Positions 17,577 to 27,373 are shown, numbered from the stretch's first letter. The stretch: 64,000 nucleotides of DNA from Psychroserpens luteus (GCF_015319355.1 NZ_JADILU010000002.1:496001-560000), one strand, 5' to 3'. Translations and numbers: made by a program. Notes: generated by a model from the letters alone, not told the origin.

Positions 17577-17751
17577 TTATGTAATAATTTCCTTTGCGGA
17601 AGTATAAATTCTCAATAGATTTTTCGTTGTTCAATATGTGAAAACACAAGTGTTTACTTCTGTTTATTGAAAAATTATATTCATTAAAACACCTGTATTT
17701 ATCTTAATAATTATTATTTTAACCGATATTTATACATCTTATCGAACTTTA

Positions 17752-19962
17752 ATGCGAATTTTATTACTCCTTCTAACATTTTTAGTATTTCTAAACGGTC
17801 TTCACGCGCAAAAAAGTGAGAATAAATCAAACGTTTCAGAATCTGAAATCATAAGTCATATCGATTCGATTAAAAATCTAATGATTGAGGATTACTATAA
17901 GGAGGATTATAGCTCTGTCATCCTTGCTGCTAATGACGTTTTAAAACTAGCAGAGCGTAATGATCTGCCACGAGAAATTATTAATATTCGTAGTTATCTA
18001 GCTAATTCTTATCTCAATATCAATGATTCAATCAAATCTATTGAGTATGCGCAGAAAAATAGCGAATTATCTAAAACATTAAATGATACAACAATTATAA
18101 TAGCTTCTCAAGTAGATTTAGGTAACATTTACTTAGCTTTTGGAGAATCAGATAAAGCCTTGAGTTCATTTAAAAAAGCCATACCACTTGCAAAAAAGCA
18201 AGACAATAAAATGGCTCTTTTTATGCTCAACTATAATATAGCCTCTATATATTTTGATCACTTAGAAGATCAAGAAGCAGCGAAACCTTTTCTCGATGCT
18301 GCCGAAAAACATGTTTCAGAAGATTTCAAGTATGGTCTTACAGGAGTAAATTTCTTTAAAGCTCAATATGCCTTTTACAATAAAGATTATGATTTAGCTT
18401 CGAGTTTGTTTCGTCAGACGATTACAATGGCAAAAGAAATAGAATATCTAGAATTATTAAGAAAAAGCTATGTTGGCTATATTGATTGTCTTGTAAAAAA
18501 GGGAGATTACAAAACAGCCTATGAAATAGGTATAATAGAAGATAGTCTTGTTTCTGCAAGAAGCGAAGAAGAAATAGAGAAATCTGCAAAAATTTTAACA
18601 GCAGGTCTTAACAACGCTAAAATACAAGAAGAACTTGTGCATAAAGAACTAAGTAATAAACTTGTTGTTGAGAAAGCAGAAATGCAAAAAAAACTCTTAG
18701 TTATTAGTGTTGTAGTTTCTTTGTTGCTTTTAGGTCTATTATTCTATCTACTTAGAGTCATTAAAATTAGAAGAAGACTCAATATAGAATTGAGACATAA
18801 AAACAAAAAATATTTCGCAGCTAAATTAGAATCAGAAAAATTAGCTCAGGCAAAATCACGTTTTCTATCTACGATGAGTCATGAGTTACGAACACCTCTT
18901 TACGGTATTATTGGTTTGAGTTCTGTACTAAACAATGATAGTAGCCTTAAATCTCATAAAACTGAGTTACAATCTTTAAAGTTCTCAGCAGACTATTTAC
19001 TTAATCTCGTAAACGATGTATTGACGTTAAATAAGATGGATTCTAACGGAAAAACCAAACTAGAATCTAAGGCTTTTCTACTCAAAGATTTACTTAAAAA
19101 CATTAAAGAATCATTAGAGTATATAACAGGGCAAACCAACAATAATCTTGTGATTTCTATAGACGATAACATTCCTAATAGAATCAAAGGTGATCAAACT
19201 AAATTATCTCAAATTCTTATTAATTTATTAGGAAACGCATTAAAATTCACAGAGCGTGGGCAAGTACAACTTGTTGTGAATATGGTAGAACATGTAGAAA
19301 ATAACTTAACATTAAAATATGAAGTCAAAGATAATGGCAAAGGAATTTCAGAAGTTGACCAGAAAAAAATATTTCAAGAATTTGGGCAATTAAAACATCA
19401 TGGTGATTTTCAAGGATCTGGCTTAGGGCTAACCATCGTACAAAAACTATTATTAGATATGGGATCTAAGATCCAACTAGAAAGCGTTGTAGGAGAGGGG
19501 TCAAATTTCTTTTTTGAAATGACTTTCGGTATTGCTAAAAAGGAAGCATCAAATAAAGGCCTTCAAGATAAAGATTCAATTGAGATGCTACGAGGCAAGA
19601 AAATCTTGGTGGTAGATGACAATAGCATTAACCTTTTGGTCACTAAAAAAACATTAGAAAATCACGGTGTATTTGTAGAAGTCGCAACCAATGGTCTGGA
19701 GAGTATCGATAAAGTAAAACAAACAGATTATGACATAGTACTCATGGATGTCAATATGCCTGTAATGGATGGTATTGAAGCTACTTCGGAAATTCGAAAA
19801 CTCAATAAATCGGTCATTATCATTGCTCTTACAGCTGTAACACATGATGAACAAGAAGACCGCTTTAATAATGCGCAATTTGACGATTCTATTGTGAAGC
19901 CTTATAAAATGAATGATTTTCTAAAAACACTGGCTTCTAATATTGCTCAGGAAGAGGTTTAA
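17752..19962 (+). CDS. Hybrid sensor histidine kinase with TPR sensor region and receiver domain
   Basis: 736 residues. Signal peptide (1-20, LHAQ), a periplasmic tetratricopeptide-repeat region (about 35-300), one transmembrane helix (about 315-338, ISVVVSLLLLGLLFYLL), HisKA with STMSHELRTPLYGIIGLSS, HATPase_c with LLGNALKFTERG, DNGKGIS and GSGLGLTIVQKLL, and a C-terminal receiver with VDDNSINLLV, the phospho-acceptor in IVLMDVNMPVMDG and IVKPYK. Such TPR hybrid kinases are common in Flavobacteriaceae. No separate output regulator is encoded next to it. Confidence 0.93.
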   Translation: MRILLLLLTFLVFLNGLHAQKSENKSNVSESEIISHIDSIKNLMIEDYYKEDYSSVILAANDVLKLAERNDLPREIINIRSYLANSYLNINDSIKSIEYAQKNSELSKTLNDTTIIIASQVDLGNIYLAFGESDKALSSFKKAIPLAKKQDNKMALFMLNYNIASIYFDHLEDQEAAKPFLDAAEKHVSEDFKYGLTGVNFFKAQYAFYNKDYDLASSLFRQTITMAKEIEYLELLRKSYVGYIDCLVKKGDYKTAYEIGIIEDSLVSARSEEEIEKSAKILTAGLNNAKIQEELVHKELSNKLVVEKAEMQKKLLVISVVVSLLLLGLLFYLLRVIKIRRRLNIELRHKNKKYFAAKLESEKLAQAKSRFLSTMSHELRTPLYGIIGLSSVLNNDSSLKSHKTELQSLKFSADYLLNLVNDVLTLNKMDSNGKTKLESKAFLLKDLLKNIKESLEYITGQTNNNLVISIDDNIPNRIKGDQTKLSQILINLLGNALKFTERGQVQLVVNMVEHVENNLTLKYEVKDNGKGISEVDQKKIFQEFGQLKHHGDFQGSGLGLTIVQKLLLDMGSKIQLESVVGEGSNFFFEMTFGIAKKEASNKGLQDKDSIEMLRGKKILVVDDNSINLLVTKKTLENHGVFVEVATNGLESIDKVKQTDYDIVLMDVNMPVMDGIEATSEIRKLNKSVIIIALTAVTHDEQEDRFNNAQFDDSIVKPYKMNDFLKTLASNIAQEEV

Positions 19963-20054
19963 ACAGTTCAAAAATATAGATTTCTATTTCAAATTATAGA
20001 GGTCATGAATCTTCGTTTTTCGATGTAACAAAAAAAAGAAAGTGACTAGGGAAA

Positions 20055-20783
20055 CTAAATATTTAATCGACTATAAACCATAGACTTATAACTTTCGCCA
20101 ATAGGGATTCTTTCGTCTTTAATTATAATCCTATTTTTTTGAATGGAAGAAATTTTATTTACATTAACAATGAAAGACCTATGTACTCTTATAAATGTGT
20201 TTTCTGGTAACTTAGATTGAATTTCTTTAAAACTCATTAAGGTTAATATTGGTTTTGAATCTTCAGAATGAATTTTCAAATAATCTTTTAAACCTTGAAT
20301 GTGTTTTATTTTTTTGATATCTATTTTTAGATTTTCATATTCAGATTTCACAAAGATAAAATCATCTTCATGAGAAGATGTTTCTCCTGTTGCTGAAGAA
20401 AAATTAATGGAGGCATTAATATTACTTAATCTCATCATTTCTGCTACGCGATTAACTGCTTTTATAAAACGCGGAAATGGAATTGGCTTTAATAAATAGT
20501 CAACCGCATTTAGATCAAACCCTTCTAAAGCATATTCTGTATAAGCTGTTGTGAAAATAAAATAAGGTACTTTTCCTTCTAGAGATTTAATAAGTTCTAT
20601 ACCCGAAATATTTGGCATTTCAATATCAGAAAACACTAAATCAATAGTGTTATTATTCAAAAAATCTAAAGCTTCTAAAGCATTAGTAAATGTGCTAATG
20701 ACTTCAATTTTACTTAAAGTCTGGCAATAAGATTCTATAATATCTATCGCTAAAGGTTCATCATCAATTATTATACACTTCAT
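20055..20783 (-). CDS. LytTR-family response regulator
   Basis: 242 residues. Receiver: acidic pair D7-D8, phospho-acceptor D53 in LVFSDIEMPN, K99 in YLLKPI. The LytTR domain starts near 145 (FIFVKSEYENLKIDI), with HIQGLKDYLKIH and FIRVHRSFIV. It lies 4 nt after the LytS-type kinase gene and is the last gene of the minus-strand operon DUF6268, Kelch, DUF4907, kinase, regulator. It is the most likely binder of the repeated TTGTAGAC boxes in front of that operon (24294-24442), which would be autoregulation; this is inference. Confidence 0.93.
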   Translation of the reverse strand: MKCIIIDDEPLAIDIIESYCQTLSKIEVISTFTNALEALDFLNNNTIDLVFSDIEMPNISGIELIKSLEGKVPYFIFTTAYTEYALEGFDLNAVDYLLKPIPFPRFIKAVNRVAEMMRLSNINASINFSSATGETSSHEDDFIFVKSEYENLKIDIKKIKHIQGLKDYLKIHSEDSKPILTLMSFKEIQSKLPENTFIRVHRSFIVNVNKISSIQKNRIIIKDERIPIGESYKSMVYSRLNI

Positions 20784-20787
20784 TGTC

Positions 20788-21813
20788 TTATAAATTTATC
20801 GTTAAATGAACTCTGTAATTAGTTTTATTTTCTTCTATGATTAAATCGTGATTTGTGTGATACAAATGATTCAGTTGATTTTTAATATTCTCTAATCCTA
20901 CACCAGAGTTTTTTTCATCACGCTTATGTAAACCAATTATATTTTCAACATCAAAGATCAATGTATTATCAAATACCTGAATTTGTATATCTATATGTGT
21001 ATTTCCTTTATAATCTGTACCATACTTAAATGCATTTTCAATAAAGGAAATTAATAATAAAGGATAGATTTTTAAATTCTTGGTATCTCCTTTTATGTTA
21101 AGTTTAACAGCTTCGGTATTTTTAAGTCTTAATCGTTGTAAAGAGATGTAATTCTTGATATAATTCATTTCCTTTTCTAGAGATACTTGTTTGTCTCCTG
21201 CTTCATAAAGCATATATCTCATTAATTCTGATAATGAAATCACTGCCTCTGGTGCACTATCAGATTTACTTCTAACTAACGAATAAATACTGTTTAATGA
21301 ATTGAATAAAAAATGGGGATTTAATTGATTTCTTAAAAACTGAAGATTAATTTCTTTTTGCTCGTTTTCCAATTCTTTAGCTTCACGATCTCTTTTGTAA
21401 AAGTCAACCACTAAACTAAAAATCCCACCTAATAGATAAATAGTTAAAGAAAACACAATAGGAATAGCATATCTTATTCCAAATAATCCTCCTCGCATAT
21501 TTGGAGGTTTGGGCATATCCTTCAACTCATGAACTATCGTGCGCGTAATCAATTCTTCACTAATATAATTGTAGAGTACTAAAAAAGCAATTGAAACTAT
21601 GATGTATAAAAATAGTTTTCGTTTCAGTAAAATATAAGGAACAAAAACTAAGTAGTTGACGTAGAATAGAATTGGGCGAATCACTTGCCTTAAGTATAAA
21701 TCTGAAGGTATTTCACCTAAATCAATATAGGCAGTAAGTAAAGGAAATATACTAATACATAACCAAACTAGGATATGAATTGTAATTTCTTTAATGGAGA
21801 TATGCTTTATCAC
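20788..21813 (-). CDS. LytS/YehU-type sensor histidine kinase
   Basis: 341 residues. Four hydrophobic helices in the N-terminal 155 residues, then the His_kinase domain with LRNQLNPHFLFNSLNSIYSL as phospho-acceptor motif, then a HATPase part with LISFIENAFKYGTD and NSGVGLENIKNQLNHLY. The partner regulator follows directly. It is 29 nt downstream of the DUF4907 gene, so this kinase is co-expressed with a Kelch lipoprotein and a predicted barrel protein, which may be its targets or its envelope sensors. Confidence 0.92.
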   Translation of the reverse strand: MIKHISIKEITIHILVWLCISIFPLLTAYIDLGEIPSDLYLRQVIRPILFYVNYLVFVPYILLKRKLFLYIIVSIAFLVLYNYISEELITRTIVHELKDMPKPPNMRGGLFGIRYAIPIVFSLTIYLLGGIFSLVVDFYKRDREAKELENEQKEINLQFLRNQLNPHFLFNSLNSIYSLVRSKSDSAPEAVISLSELMRYMLYEAGDKQVSLEKEMNYIKNYISLQRLRLKNTEAVKLNIKGDTKNLKIYPLLLISFIENAFKYGTDYKGNTHIDIQIQVFDNTLIFDVENIIGLHKRDEKNSGVGLENIKNQLNHLYHTNHDLIIEENKTNYRVHLTINL

Positions 21814-21842
21814 GATTTGATAATTAATAGGCTAAACTAAAT

Positions 21843-22196
21843 TTATATTTTGTCAAAATAGATATTATTAGTGTTTAAATCATCGGTACTAATAACAGGA
21901 ACTCTATTTGTTGATAGTTTCCTAACTACAAGTTTTCCAATTTTTTCAGCATCTTCTTTGGTTTTAAAAACTTGTTTTCCTTGTACTGCAGGAATATATT
22001 CTTGACTGATAAACAAGTGATTATTGTTGTAGATTTCATAAATCCAAAAACTGTCCTTTTCTTTAACCTGTAATGAAAATGAAGTTTCTTTGACCTCATT
22101 GCTATCAATATTCCTGTTTAGGAAATATAAAAGTAAAATACTTAAAATTGAAATCGTTAAAAAAACAGCTATATAACTATATAAATTTTTCATCAT
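21843..22196 (-). CDS. DUF4907 protein, membrane-anchored
   Basis: 117 residues from the ATG at 22196 (22193 is an equal alternative). The longer frame to 22295 runs almost back to the Kelch gene stop and adds an unlikely 33-residue head. One N-terminal membrane helix (about 5-25) is followed by the DUF4907 pattern: FWIYEIYNNNHLFISQEYIPAVQGKQVFKTKEDAEKIGKLV (shown here only as the core of the domain), ending in a non-conserved tail. The domain is of unknown function and in this phylum is often found beside Kelch proteins, as here. Confidence 0.7.
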   Translation of the reverse strand: MMKNLYSYIAVFLTISILSILLLYFLNRNIDSNEVKETSFSLQVKEKDSFWIYEIYNNNHLFISQEYIPAVQGKQVFKTKEDAEKIGKLVVRKLSTNRVPVISTDDLNTNNIYFDKI

Positions 22197-22313
22197 TTTT
22201 ATATTTAAAAAAAGAGCCAAGAATAATAAAGGATACCTATACAATCCTGGCTCTAGGGATTTAACTATGGGCTCAATCAAACCAATAGTCATCAATCAAT
22301 CTAAAACATTATT

Positions 22314-23321
22314 TTAATTATCGTCGTCGTCTTGCTCTGCATTTGGAAAGAATTCCATGTTATCATCAAGGTACAAGGTTCCGTTTCTTCCTAATGCTAC
22401 AAATGCACGGTCACCATTATTAAATGAAATAGCATCTCTTCTTGCATAAAGTTCAAACTCTGTTTTTTCTTCCCATCCTTGGGTTGATGGTGTATATTCA
22501 TAAACAGTGCTTACGCTTCCTGAATAATCACCACAAGCTACATAGCCTTTACCATTTATTGAAAATGCAACAGCGTTAGATCTAGTTACATAATCATTAT
22601 CATCTTCATCAATATCTTCAAGCTCTGTCCAAACTTCTGTATCTAAGTTAAATACCCAGAAGTCCTCTTCATAAACACCATTACTAATACCTGTTCCTAA
22701 ATACACATCGCTATCAATTGTAAACGTAACACCATCTCTTCTTTTGTCACCTCCAAAACCAAATACTTCAGTCCATGAATCAGCTGCTGGATCATATTTC
22801 CAAAAATCTTTTTTATCACTTCCGTCATAACCTGTACCAACATAACCAAAAGAATCTGAACCAAAACCTACTGCTCCATATCTTCCCGAACCACCAAAGT
22901 CTGAAATTTGTGTCCAGCTATTAGAAGAGACATTGTATTTATAAAAATCAGATAATTCTTCATTAGAATCTCCATTATATCCTGTACCAATGTAACCCTC
23001 GTTATTAATCACAAATGATACTGCAGAGCTACGTTCTAATCCAGGAAAATCTGATAATTGTTGCCATGAGTTGGTGTCCATATCATAACTCCAAAAATCT
23101 TTGTAATAATCATCACCATCATAACCAGTTCCCATGTATCCAGTATTACCTATTGTAAAGGCTGTAGAACTACTTCTAGCTTCTTCGTTAAACGTCGATT
23201 TTTTAACCCAGTTACCTAAAGTATCATCGTCGTCATCGTCATTACTACAACTATAAGACAATACAAGTATAGCACTTAGAAAAAGTAATCTTAAGGCTGA
23301 TTTGTTATTCATTTTTTTCAT
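22314..23321 (-). CDS. Kelch-repeat lipoprotein
   Basis: 335 residues. Lipoprotein signal with SYSC (Cys25) followed by a run of Asp. At least five Kelch-type blades follow, each with a Gly-Tyr-x-Gly-Thr-Gly core and a Trp near the end: GYMGTGYDG, GYIGTGYNG, GYVGTGYDG, VYLGTGISNG and GYVACGDYSG, forming a probable six-bladed propeller. The C-terminus is acidic. Surface protein-protein or glycan binding is inferred. It is the second gene of the minus-strand LytTR operon, 3 nt after the barrel gene. Confidence 0.85.
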   Translation of the reverse strand: MKKMNNKSALRLLFLSAILVLSYSCSNDDDDDDTLGNWVKKSTFNEEARSSSTAFTIGNTGYMGTGYDGDDYYKDFWSYDMDTNSWQQLSDFPGLERSSAVSFVINNEGYIGTGYNGDSNEELSDFYKYNVSSNSWTQISDFGGSGRYGAVGFGSDSFGYVGTGYDGSDKKDFWKYDPAADSWTEVFGFGGDKRRDGVTFTIDSDVYLGTGISNGVYEEDFWVFNLDTEVWTELEDIDEDDNDYVTRSNAVAFSINGKGYVACGDYSGSVSTVYEYTPSTQGWEEKTEFELYARRDAISFNNGDRAFVALGRNGTLYLDDNMEFFPNAEQDDDDN

Positions 23322-23324
23322 TTT

Positions 23325-24233
23325 TTACTTATTATTTATGTTAAAACTAATTCCTATGTTTAATGACACCGATTCGTTTGAATCAAAATCATATATATTA
23401 TTACTATTACTATTACTATCTTCAATAGTTAATTCACTTGCTGCCAAATAACCCACGCTAAAAGATGAAGACCAATTGTCATCAAATAAATAGGTATAGA
23501 CTATTGATAATTTTAAGGCACTAAACTGTAATTTGGAGTTGTCAATAAGGGACTCATTTACGATGTTAAAACCTGAAGGGTTATTGGCATAAATAGATTC
23601 TGGTTGTGCTGTGATATCAATTTGACTTTGTTCATTAATTTTATAGTAAGCACCAGTAATAGGGAAGCCTATTTCGTATCTAAACTTTTTATTGACAGCT
23701 TTTGAATATGAAATCAAAGGATAAAAGTTTGGTTTCCCAAATAATGATCCATAACCACCACCTAATTTTAAAGAAGATTTAAGTCCATCATTATCCCAAT
23801 TTTTAATAAAATGTGCCGAATAACTTAAAACAAAGTCTTCTCTAGTGATTCCTTCATTAAACGTTGAAGCCAAATATGGTGCTATAGTGGCATCTAAATT
23901 CCAATTATTTGCGAGTGCTTTTCTATATTTTGCATAAACTGATACATGGTGCAATTCTTCAAATGAAGTAAACATATTATGCATATTATAATCTTCAAAT
24001 CCCATACTATGAGAAGTGTAACGCGCACCAAAACCTATAGTTGGTTTATCAAATAACGTCGTAAAATCAATGACTACAGATTTTTTCTCAAGTTCAATAG
24101 CATTCAAACTAGGGTAAATCTCATATTCTAGTGTTACTAAATCGTCAACACCAATAGTCGAAAAAACTTCTTGTCCATATGACACCATAGAAATTAGACT
24201 AAAGGCTAAATAGTATATTATTTTTTTCCTCAT
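23325..24233 (-). CDS. DUF6268-like outer membrane beta-barrel protein
   Basis: 302 residues from the ATG at 24233; the six-residue extension to 24251 precedes the signal peptide (MRKKIIYYLAFSLISMVSYG) and is not expected. The mature part is a series of amphipathic strands with aromatic ends (GFGARYTSHSMGF, HHVSVYAKYRKAL, LSIVYTYLFDDNW, SVSLNIGISFNINN), typical of a 10-14 strand barrel. The match to DUF6268 is by general appearance. It heads the operon controlled by the LytTR system and is divergent from the DUF4270 gene. Confidence 0.7.
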   Translation of the reverse strand: MRKKIIYYLAFSLISMVSYGQEVFSTIGVDDLVTLEYEIYPSLNAIELEKKSVVIDFTTLFDKPTIGFGARYTSHSMGFEDYNMHNMFTSFEELHHVSVYAKYRKALANNWNLDATIAPYLASTFNEGITREDFVLSYSAHFIKNWDNDGLKSSLKLGGGYGSLFGKPNFYPLISYSKAVNKKFRYEIGFPITGAYYKINEQSQIDITAQPESIYANNPSGFNIVNESLIDNSKLQFSALKLSIVYTYLFDDNWSSSFSVGYLAASELTIEDSNSNSNNIYDFDSNESVSLNIGISFNINNK

Positions 24234-24293
24234 AGAGTGCGAACATACCACCTCAATCTATTACTGTAATTATGAAATAGACCTAGACTATTT

Positions 24294-24378
24294 TTTTGTA
24301 GACGAACACTGCTTTTTAATCTACAAATCCATCAATACCTTTTTATAGTATAAAAAGCCCATTTTGTAGACAAATACT
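24294..24378. promoter_or_regulatory. Two near-identical 17-bp boxes in divergent promoter region
   Basis: Box A TTTTGTAGACGAACACT at 24294-24310 and box B TTTTGTAGACAAATACT at 24362-24378 agree at 15 of 17 positions, with the core TTTGTAGA inverted between them at 24320-24327 (TCTACAAA). The boxes lie between the DUF6268 and DUF4270 genes and are good candidates for LytTR regulator sites. Confidence 0.5.
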
Positions 24379-24425
24379 AACCTTAGGTATATTAGACTTT
24401 TAATTAGTTTAAATGGTTAGTTGAT

Positions 24426-24442
24426 TTGTAGAAATTCTACAA
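24426..24442. promoter_or_regulatory. Palindrome TTGTAGAA-A-TTCTACAA
   Basis: Perfect 8-bp arms around one central base, five nt before the ATG at 24448. It contains the same TTGTAGA core as the boxes at 24294 and 24362. It could be an operator or a small hairpin in the leader of the DUF4270 mRNA. Confidence 0.5.
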
Positions 24443-24447
24443 TACAA

Positions 24448-25746
24448 ATGAATACATCATATTTAAAACTATTTTCTATAATTGTCATTCTGATGATTAT
24501 GATTTCATGTTCTACAGACACTGAAGAAGAAACCCTACTGGCTGGCGAAGACTTTACAAGTACTAATATTAGAGTCTTGTCTATAGATACCTTTTCGGTG
24601 CAATTGTCTACAATGAAATTCGATTCTATTACAACATCTGGAGGCGATAGACTCTTAGCAGGAAAGTATATAGATGAGGATATGGGAATTGTAAATTCTT
24701 CAGCATATTTACAACTCATTACCTATTTATATTCCATAGATAATGAAGCTGTTTTAGATAGTGTGGGTTTAACTCTTGGTTATGATAATTACTATTACAA
24801 TGATACCACACAAGTATCAACAATTAATGTTCATAAATTAACAGATAAGATGAGTACTGAGGATTCCTATTTTTATAACACTTCAGAAACCGCCTATGAA
24901 TCAACACCTTTAGCGACCAAAATATTCGTGCCAACGCCTAACAAAGATTCACTTTATGTAACATTACCTTATGATTTTGGTGAAGAGCTATTTAATGATA
25001 TTAGAGATAATAACATTACAGATGTAGAGTCTCTAAATCAAAAACTAAAAGGGTTAGTGATACAACCAGGTACAAATGATGATGGGTCTATTATTGGTTT
25101 TTCTTCTGCGAGTGCAGACACCTATCTTAGGTTTTATTACACGATACCAGATGAGTTAGAAAGTGATGAGTACACCTATGATATGTCTATATTTAGTTAT
25201 TACAATCATATTGAAACTGATCCCACAGGTTTGCCTCTAGAGGTTATTACAGATCAAGAATATAACTTAGAGTCTTCAGCAAGTAATGGAATTAGTTATA
25301 ACCAGGCTGGCACAGGCTATGTGACTAAAATTGAATTCCCTACACTAAAAGATATTTATAATATTAGCAGTAACGGTACCATATTAGAAGCAACACTTTA
25401 TATAGAACCAAATACGGTTTCTCATTCTAACATTCAACCTTTAAGTGAAGAATTATTGCTATACACAATGGATCAAAACAATGACTTTGCAAGTCAAGTC
25501 ACCAACAGTATAGATGTCGTAACAGGATTTCTTACTACAGACGATTCAGAGTTTAATAATATTGTTTATACCATTCCTGTAATTGATTTTATAGATCAAA
25601 AACTAAATGAAAGCCCTGAAACTGAGGATGCACTTATCTTAATTCCAAGCGATTACAACTCGTCAATAAATAAAATAATTTTTAACGACAGCCAAAGGTC
25701 TGGTTATAAAACAAAACTAATAATAACATATGCTATATATGAATAA
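24448..25746 (+). CDS. DUF4270 lipoprotein
   Basis: 432 residues from the ATG at 24448; the frame extends to a TTG at 24421, but that start would lie inside the palindrome and precede the signal. Lipobox IMISC. The body matches the DUF4270 pattern: early TFSVQLSTMKFDSITTSG, GKYIDEDMGIVNSSAYLQL, repeated Ser/Asp-rich strands, and the C-terminal IPVIDFIDQKLNESPETEDALILIP. The function is unknown; it is a large surface-exposed lipoprotein in Bacteroidota. Its stop overlaps the next start by 8 nt, so the two are co-translated. Confidence 0.8.
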   Translation: MNTSYLKLFSIIVILMIMISCSTDTEEETLLAGEDFTSTNIRVLSIDTFSVQLSTMKFDSITTSGGDRLLAGKYIDEDMGIVNSSAYLQLITYLYSIDNEAVLDSVGLTLGYDNYYYNDTTQVSTINVHKLTDKMSTEDSYFYNTSETAYESTPLATKIFVPTPNKDSLYVTLPYDFGEELFNDIRDNNITDVESLNQKLKGLVIQPGTNDDGSIIGFSSASADTYLRFYYTIPDELESDEYTYDMSIFSYYNHIETDPTGLPLEVITDQEYNLESSASNGISYNQAGTGYVTKIEFPTLKDIYNISSNGTILEATLYIEPNTVSHSNIQPLSEELLLYTMDQNNDFASQVTNSIDVVTGFLTTDDSEFNNIVYTIPVIDFIDQKLNESPETEDALILIPSDYNSSINKIIFNDSQRSGYKTKLIITYAIYE

Positions 25747-26974
25747 ATCTAATTATATAATTTTTGCTGTAATGGTATTTGGACTATTTGGTTATGCTCA
25801 ATCTAATAATCTAACAGGATCGCCTTACTCTCTTTTTGGTTTAGGGGTAGAGAGCAATTCTGGCACAGGTAGAAATAGCGCAATAGGTAAAACAGGGATT
25901 TCTTTAGATGGTGATTTTGGTGTCAATCTATACAATTCAGCTTCATTTGCAACTTTAGGTGTAGATGAATTCATTTTAGATTTTGGTGGTGTAGCAGAGC
26001 TTTTTACACTATATGGAGATGATTTTACAGAGAAAACATCAAGTTATAACTTCACTAACATCTCTTTAGCTTTTAATAGTGGTGGAAAATATGGTATGGG
26101 CTTAACCATAAAACCAGCAAGCAACGTTGGTTATTCATTAACAGGAATAGAAAGTAATATAGAAGGTAGTAATGAGCAATTCACCACAAATATTGAGGGT
26201 TCTGGTGGTTTAAATGAATTAAGATTAGACTATGGTAGAAAAATAAATGACAATTTCAATGTTGGTATTAAAGCATCTTATTTATTCGGAAAAATAGAAG
26301 AAAGTGAATATGTAGTAACTTCAGAGAGTTATTTAGATGTCAATGAACAAAATTATTACAGTGGTGCACAAATTGGTTTAGGTTTACAATACAATTTTTT
26401 AGAAAATCATAATTTCGGACTTACTGTAGATTTTCCAACAGTATTAAAAGGAACTCAAGACATCATTATTGGTAAATACTCAAACTCTGCTTATACATTA
26501 CTAGAAGAAACCGAAGGCGAAAGCATAGATAACTTCTATATCCCTTTAAAACTTGGTTTTGGTTACAGCAGAAAAATAGATAACTTACTATTATCGGCAG
26601 ATTATAACAAAAGTTTCTGGTCTACAACAAATCAGTCAGATGCCATAGGAGATTATAAAAATCAAGATGTTTTTGGTTTAGGAGCATCGTATTCCGTAGA
26701 TCCTACAAGCTACAAATTTTGGGATCGTGTAGACTATAGAATGGGCTTAAACTATAATTCTGGGTATCTAGAAGTAGATGGGCTTAAAATAGATACCTAT
26801 GCTGCATCCATAGGTTTAGGCATTCCAATAGGAAAAAGATCCTTATTAAATGTCTCGTATTCTTTGGCTAAAAAAGGAACCACAGAGAGCATCCTAATTA
26901 AAGAATATGTAAACACTATAAATATCAATATTTCTTTATCAGATATATGGTTTCAAAAGCGAAAGTATAATTAA
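25739..26974 (+). CDS. Outer membrane beta-barrel protein, FadL-like in layout
   Basis: 411 residues from ATG 25739. Signal peptide (1-20, FGYAQ). The N-terminal SPYSLFGLGVESNSGTGRNSAIG and the Gly-rich strand pattern resemble the N-terminal plug and strands of FadL/OmpP1-type or type-IX-linked PorV-like barrels, with about 14 amphipathic strands after it. It is translationally coupled to the DUF4270 lipoprotein, an arrangement suggesting the lipoprotein is a partner of the barrel. The family is not certain. Confidence 0.65.
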   Translation: MNKSNYIIFAVMVFGLFGYAQSNNLTGSPYSLFGLGVESNSGTGRNSAIGKTGISLDGDFGVNLYNSASFATLGVDEFILDFGGVAELFTLYGDDFTEKTSSYNFTNISLAFNSGGKYGMGLTIKPASNVGYSLTGIESNIEGSNEQFTTNIEGSGGLNELRLDYGRKINDNFNVGIKASYLFGKIEESEYVVTSESYLDVNEQNYYSGAQIGLGLQYNFLENHNFGLTVDFPTVLKGTQDIIIGKYSNSAYTLLEETEGESIDNFYIPLKLGFGYSRKIDNLLLSADYNKSFWSTTNQSDAIGDYKNQDVFGLGASYSVDPTSYKFWDRVDYRMGLNYNSGYLEVDGLKIDTYAASIGLGIPIGKRSLLNVSYSLAKKGTTESILIKEYVNTININISLSDIWFQKRKYN

Positions 26975-27072
26975 ATAATAAGGACTTCCTGATATCAATT
27001 ATTTAGGCAAATCCAAAAAATAAAATAGAAGACACCAACAAACTTATTTTCCCTAGTTAGAATTATTTATTT

Positions 27073-27123
27073 AATACCCTAAGTTCTTAATAGTCTTAAA
27101 TAGACCAATGGTTCTAGGGTATT
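27073..27123 (+). terminator. Stem-loop AATACCCTA/TAGGGTATT
   Basis: Perfect 9-bp arms around a 33-nt loop, followed by TT. It lies just upstream of the strong terminator and may be a first, weaker stop or a structured 3' end of the barrel-gene mRNA. Confidence 0.4.
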
Positions 27124-27136
27124 TTAAATCTTATTC

Positions 27137-27168
27137 AAAAAAAAGCATTCATTGGATGCTTTTTTTTA
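27137..27168. terminator. Bidirectional intrinsic terminator
   Basis: AAAAAAAGCAT/ATGCTTTTTTT, 11-bp stem with a 7-nt loop; A and T runs on both sides allow function on both strands. It separates the DUF4270 operon from the VgrG operon. Confidence 0.85.
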
Positions 27169-27243
27169 TACTTATGTATTCCCTTTTTATTCTGAATTAT
27201 CTTCAGGATTACCCATATCTAAATATTTTTGTATATTTATAAC

Positions 27244-27260
27244 GTATTGTAAATCAATAC
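27244..27260. promoter_or_regulatory. Inverted repeat GTATTG-TAAAT-CAATAC
   Basis: Perfect 6-bp arms with a 5-nt centre, 113 nt before the start of the 27374 gene. Candidate operator of the lipoprotein-oxidase-VgrG-PAAR operon; AT-rich background makes this tentative. Confidence 0.3.
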
Positions 27261-27373
27261 AATCCCTTCCCTAAAAAATAGTTAACAAAAATGATTAGAA
27301 ATAATGCTATTTCTAATCCAATCGCTTGTAGACCATAATTATTTGATTTTAAAATTTTACAAATTAAACCACC

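Larger units (their letters stand above)
26975..27373. other. 399-nt intergenic region with two hairpins and an inverted repeat
   Basis: No ORF. Contains a long-range stem (27073-27123), a strong bidirectional terminator (27137-27168), a dyad (27244-27260), a TATTTTTG -7-like site at 27224-27231 and a TTGTAGAC octamer at 27326-27333. The rest is AT-rich and unremarkable. Confidence 0.55.
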
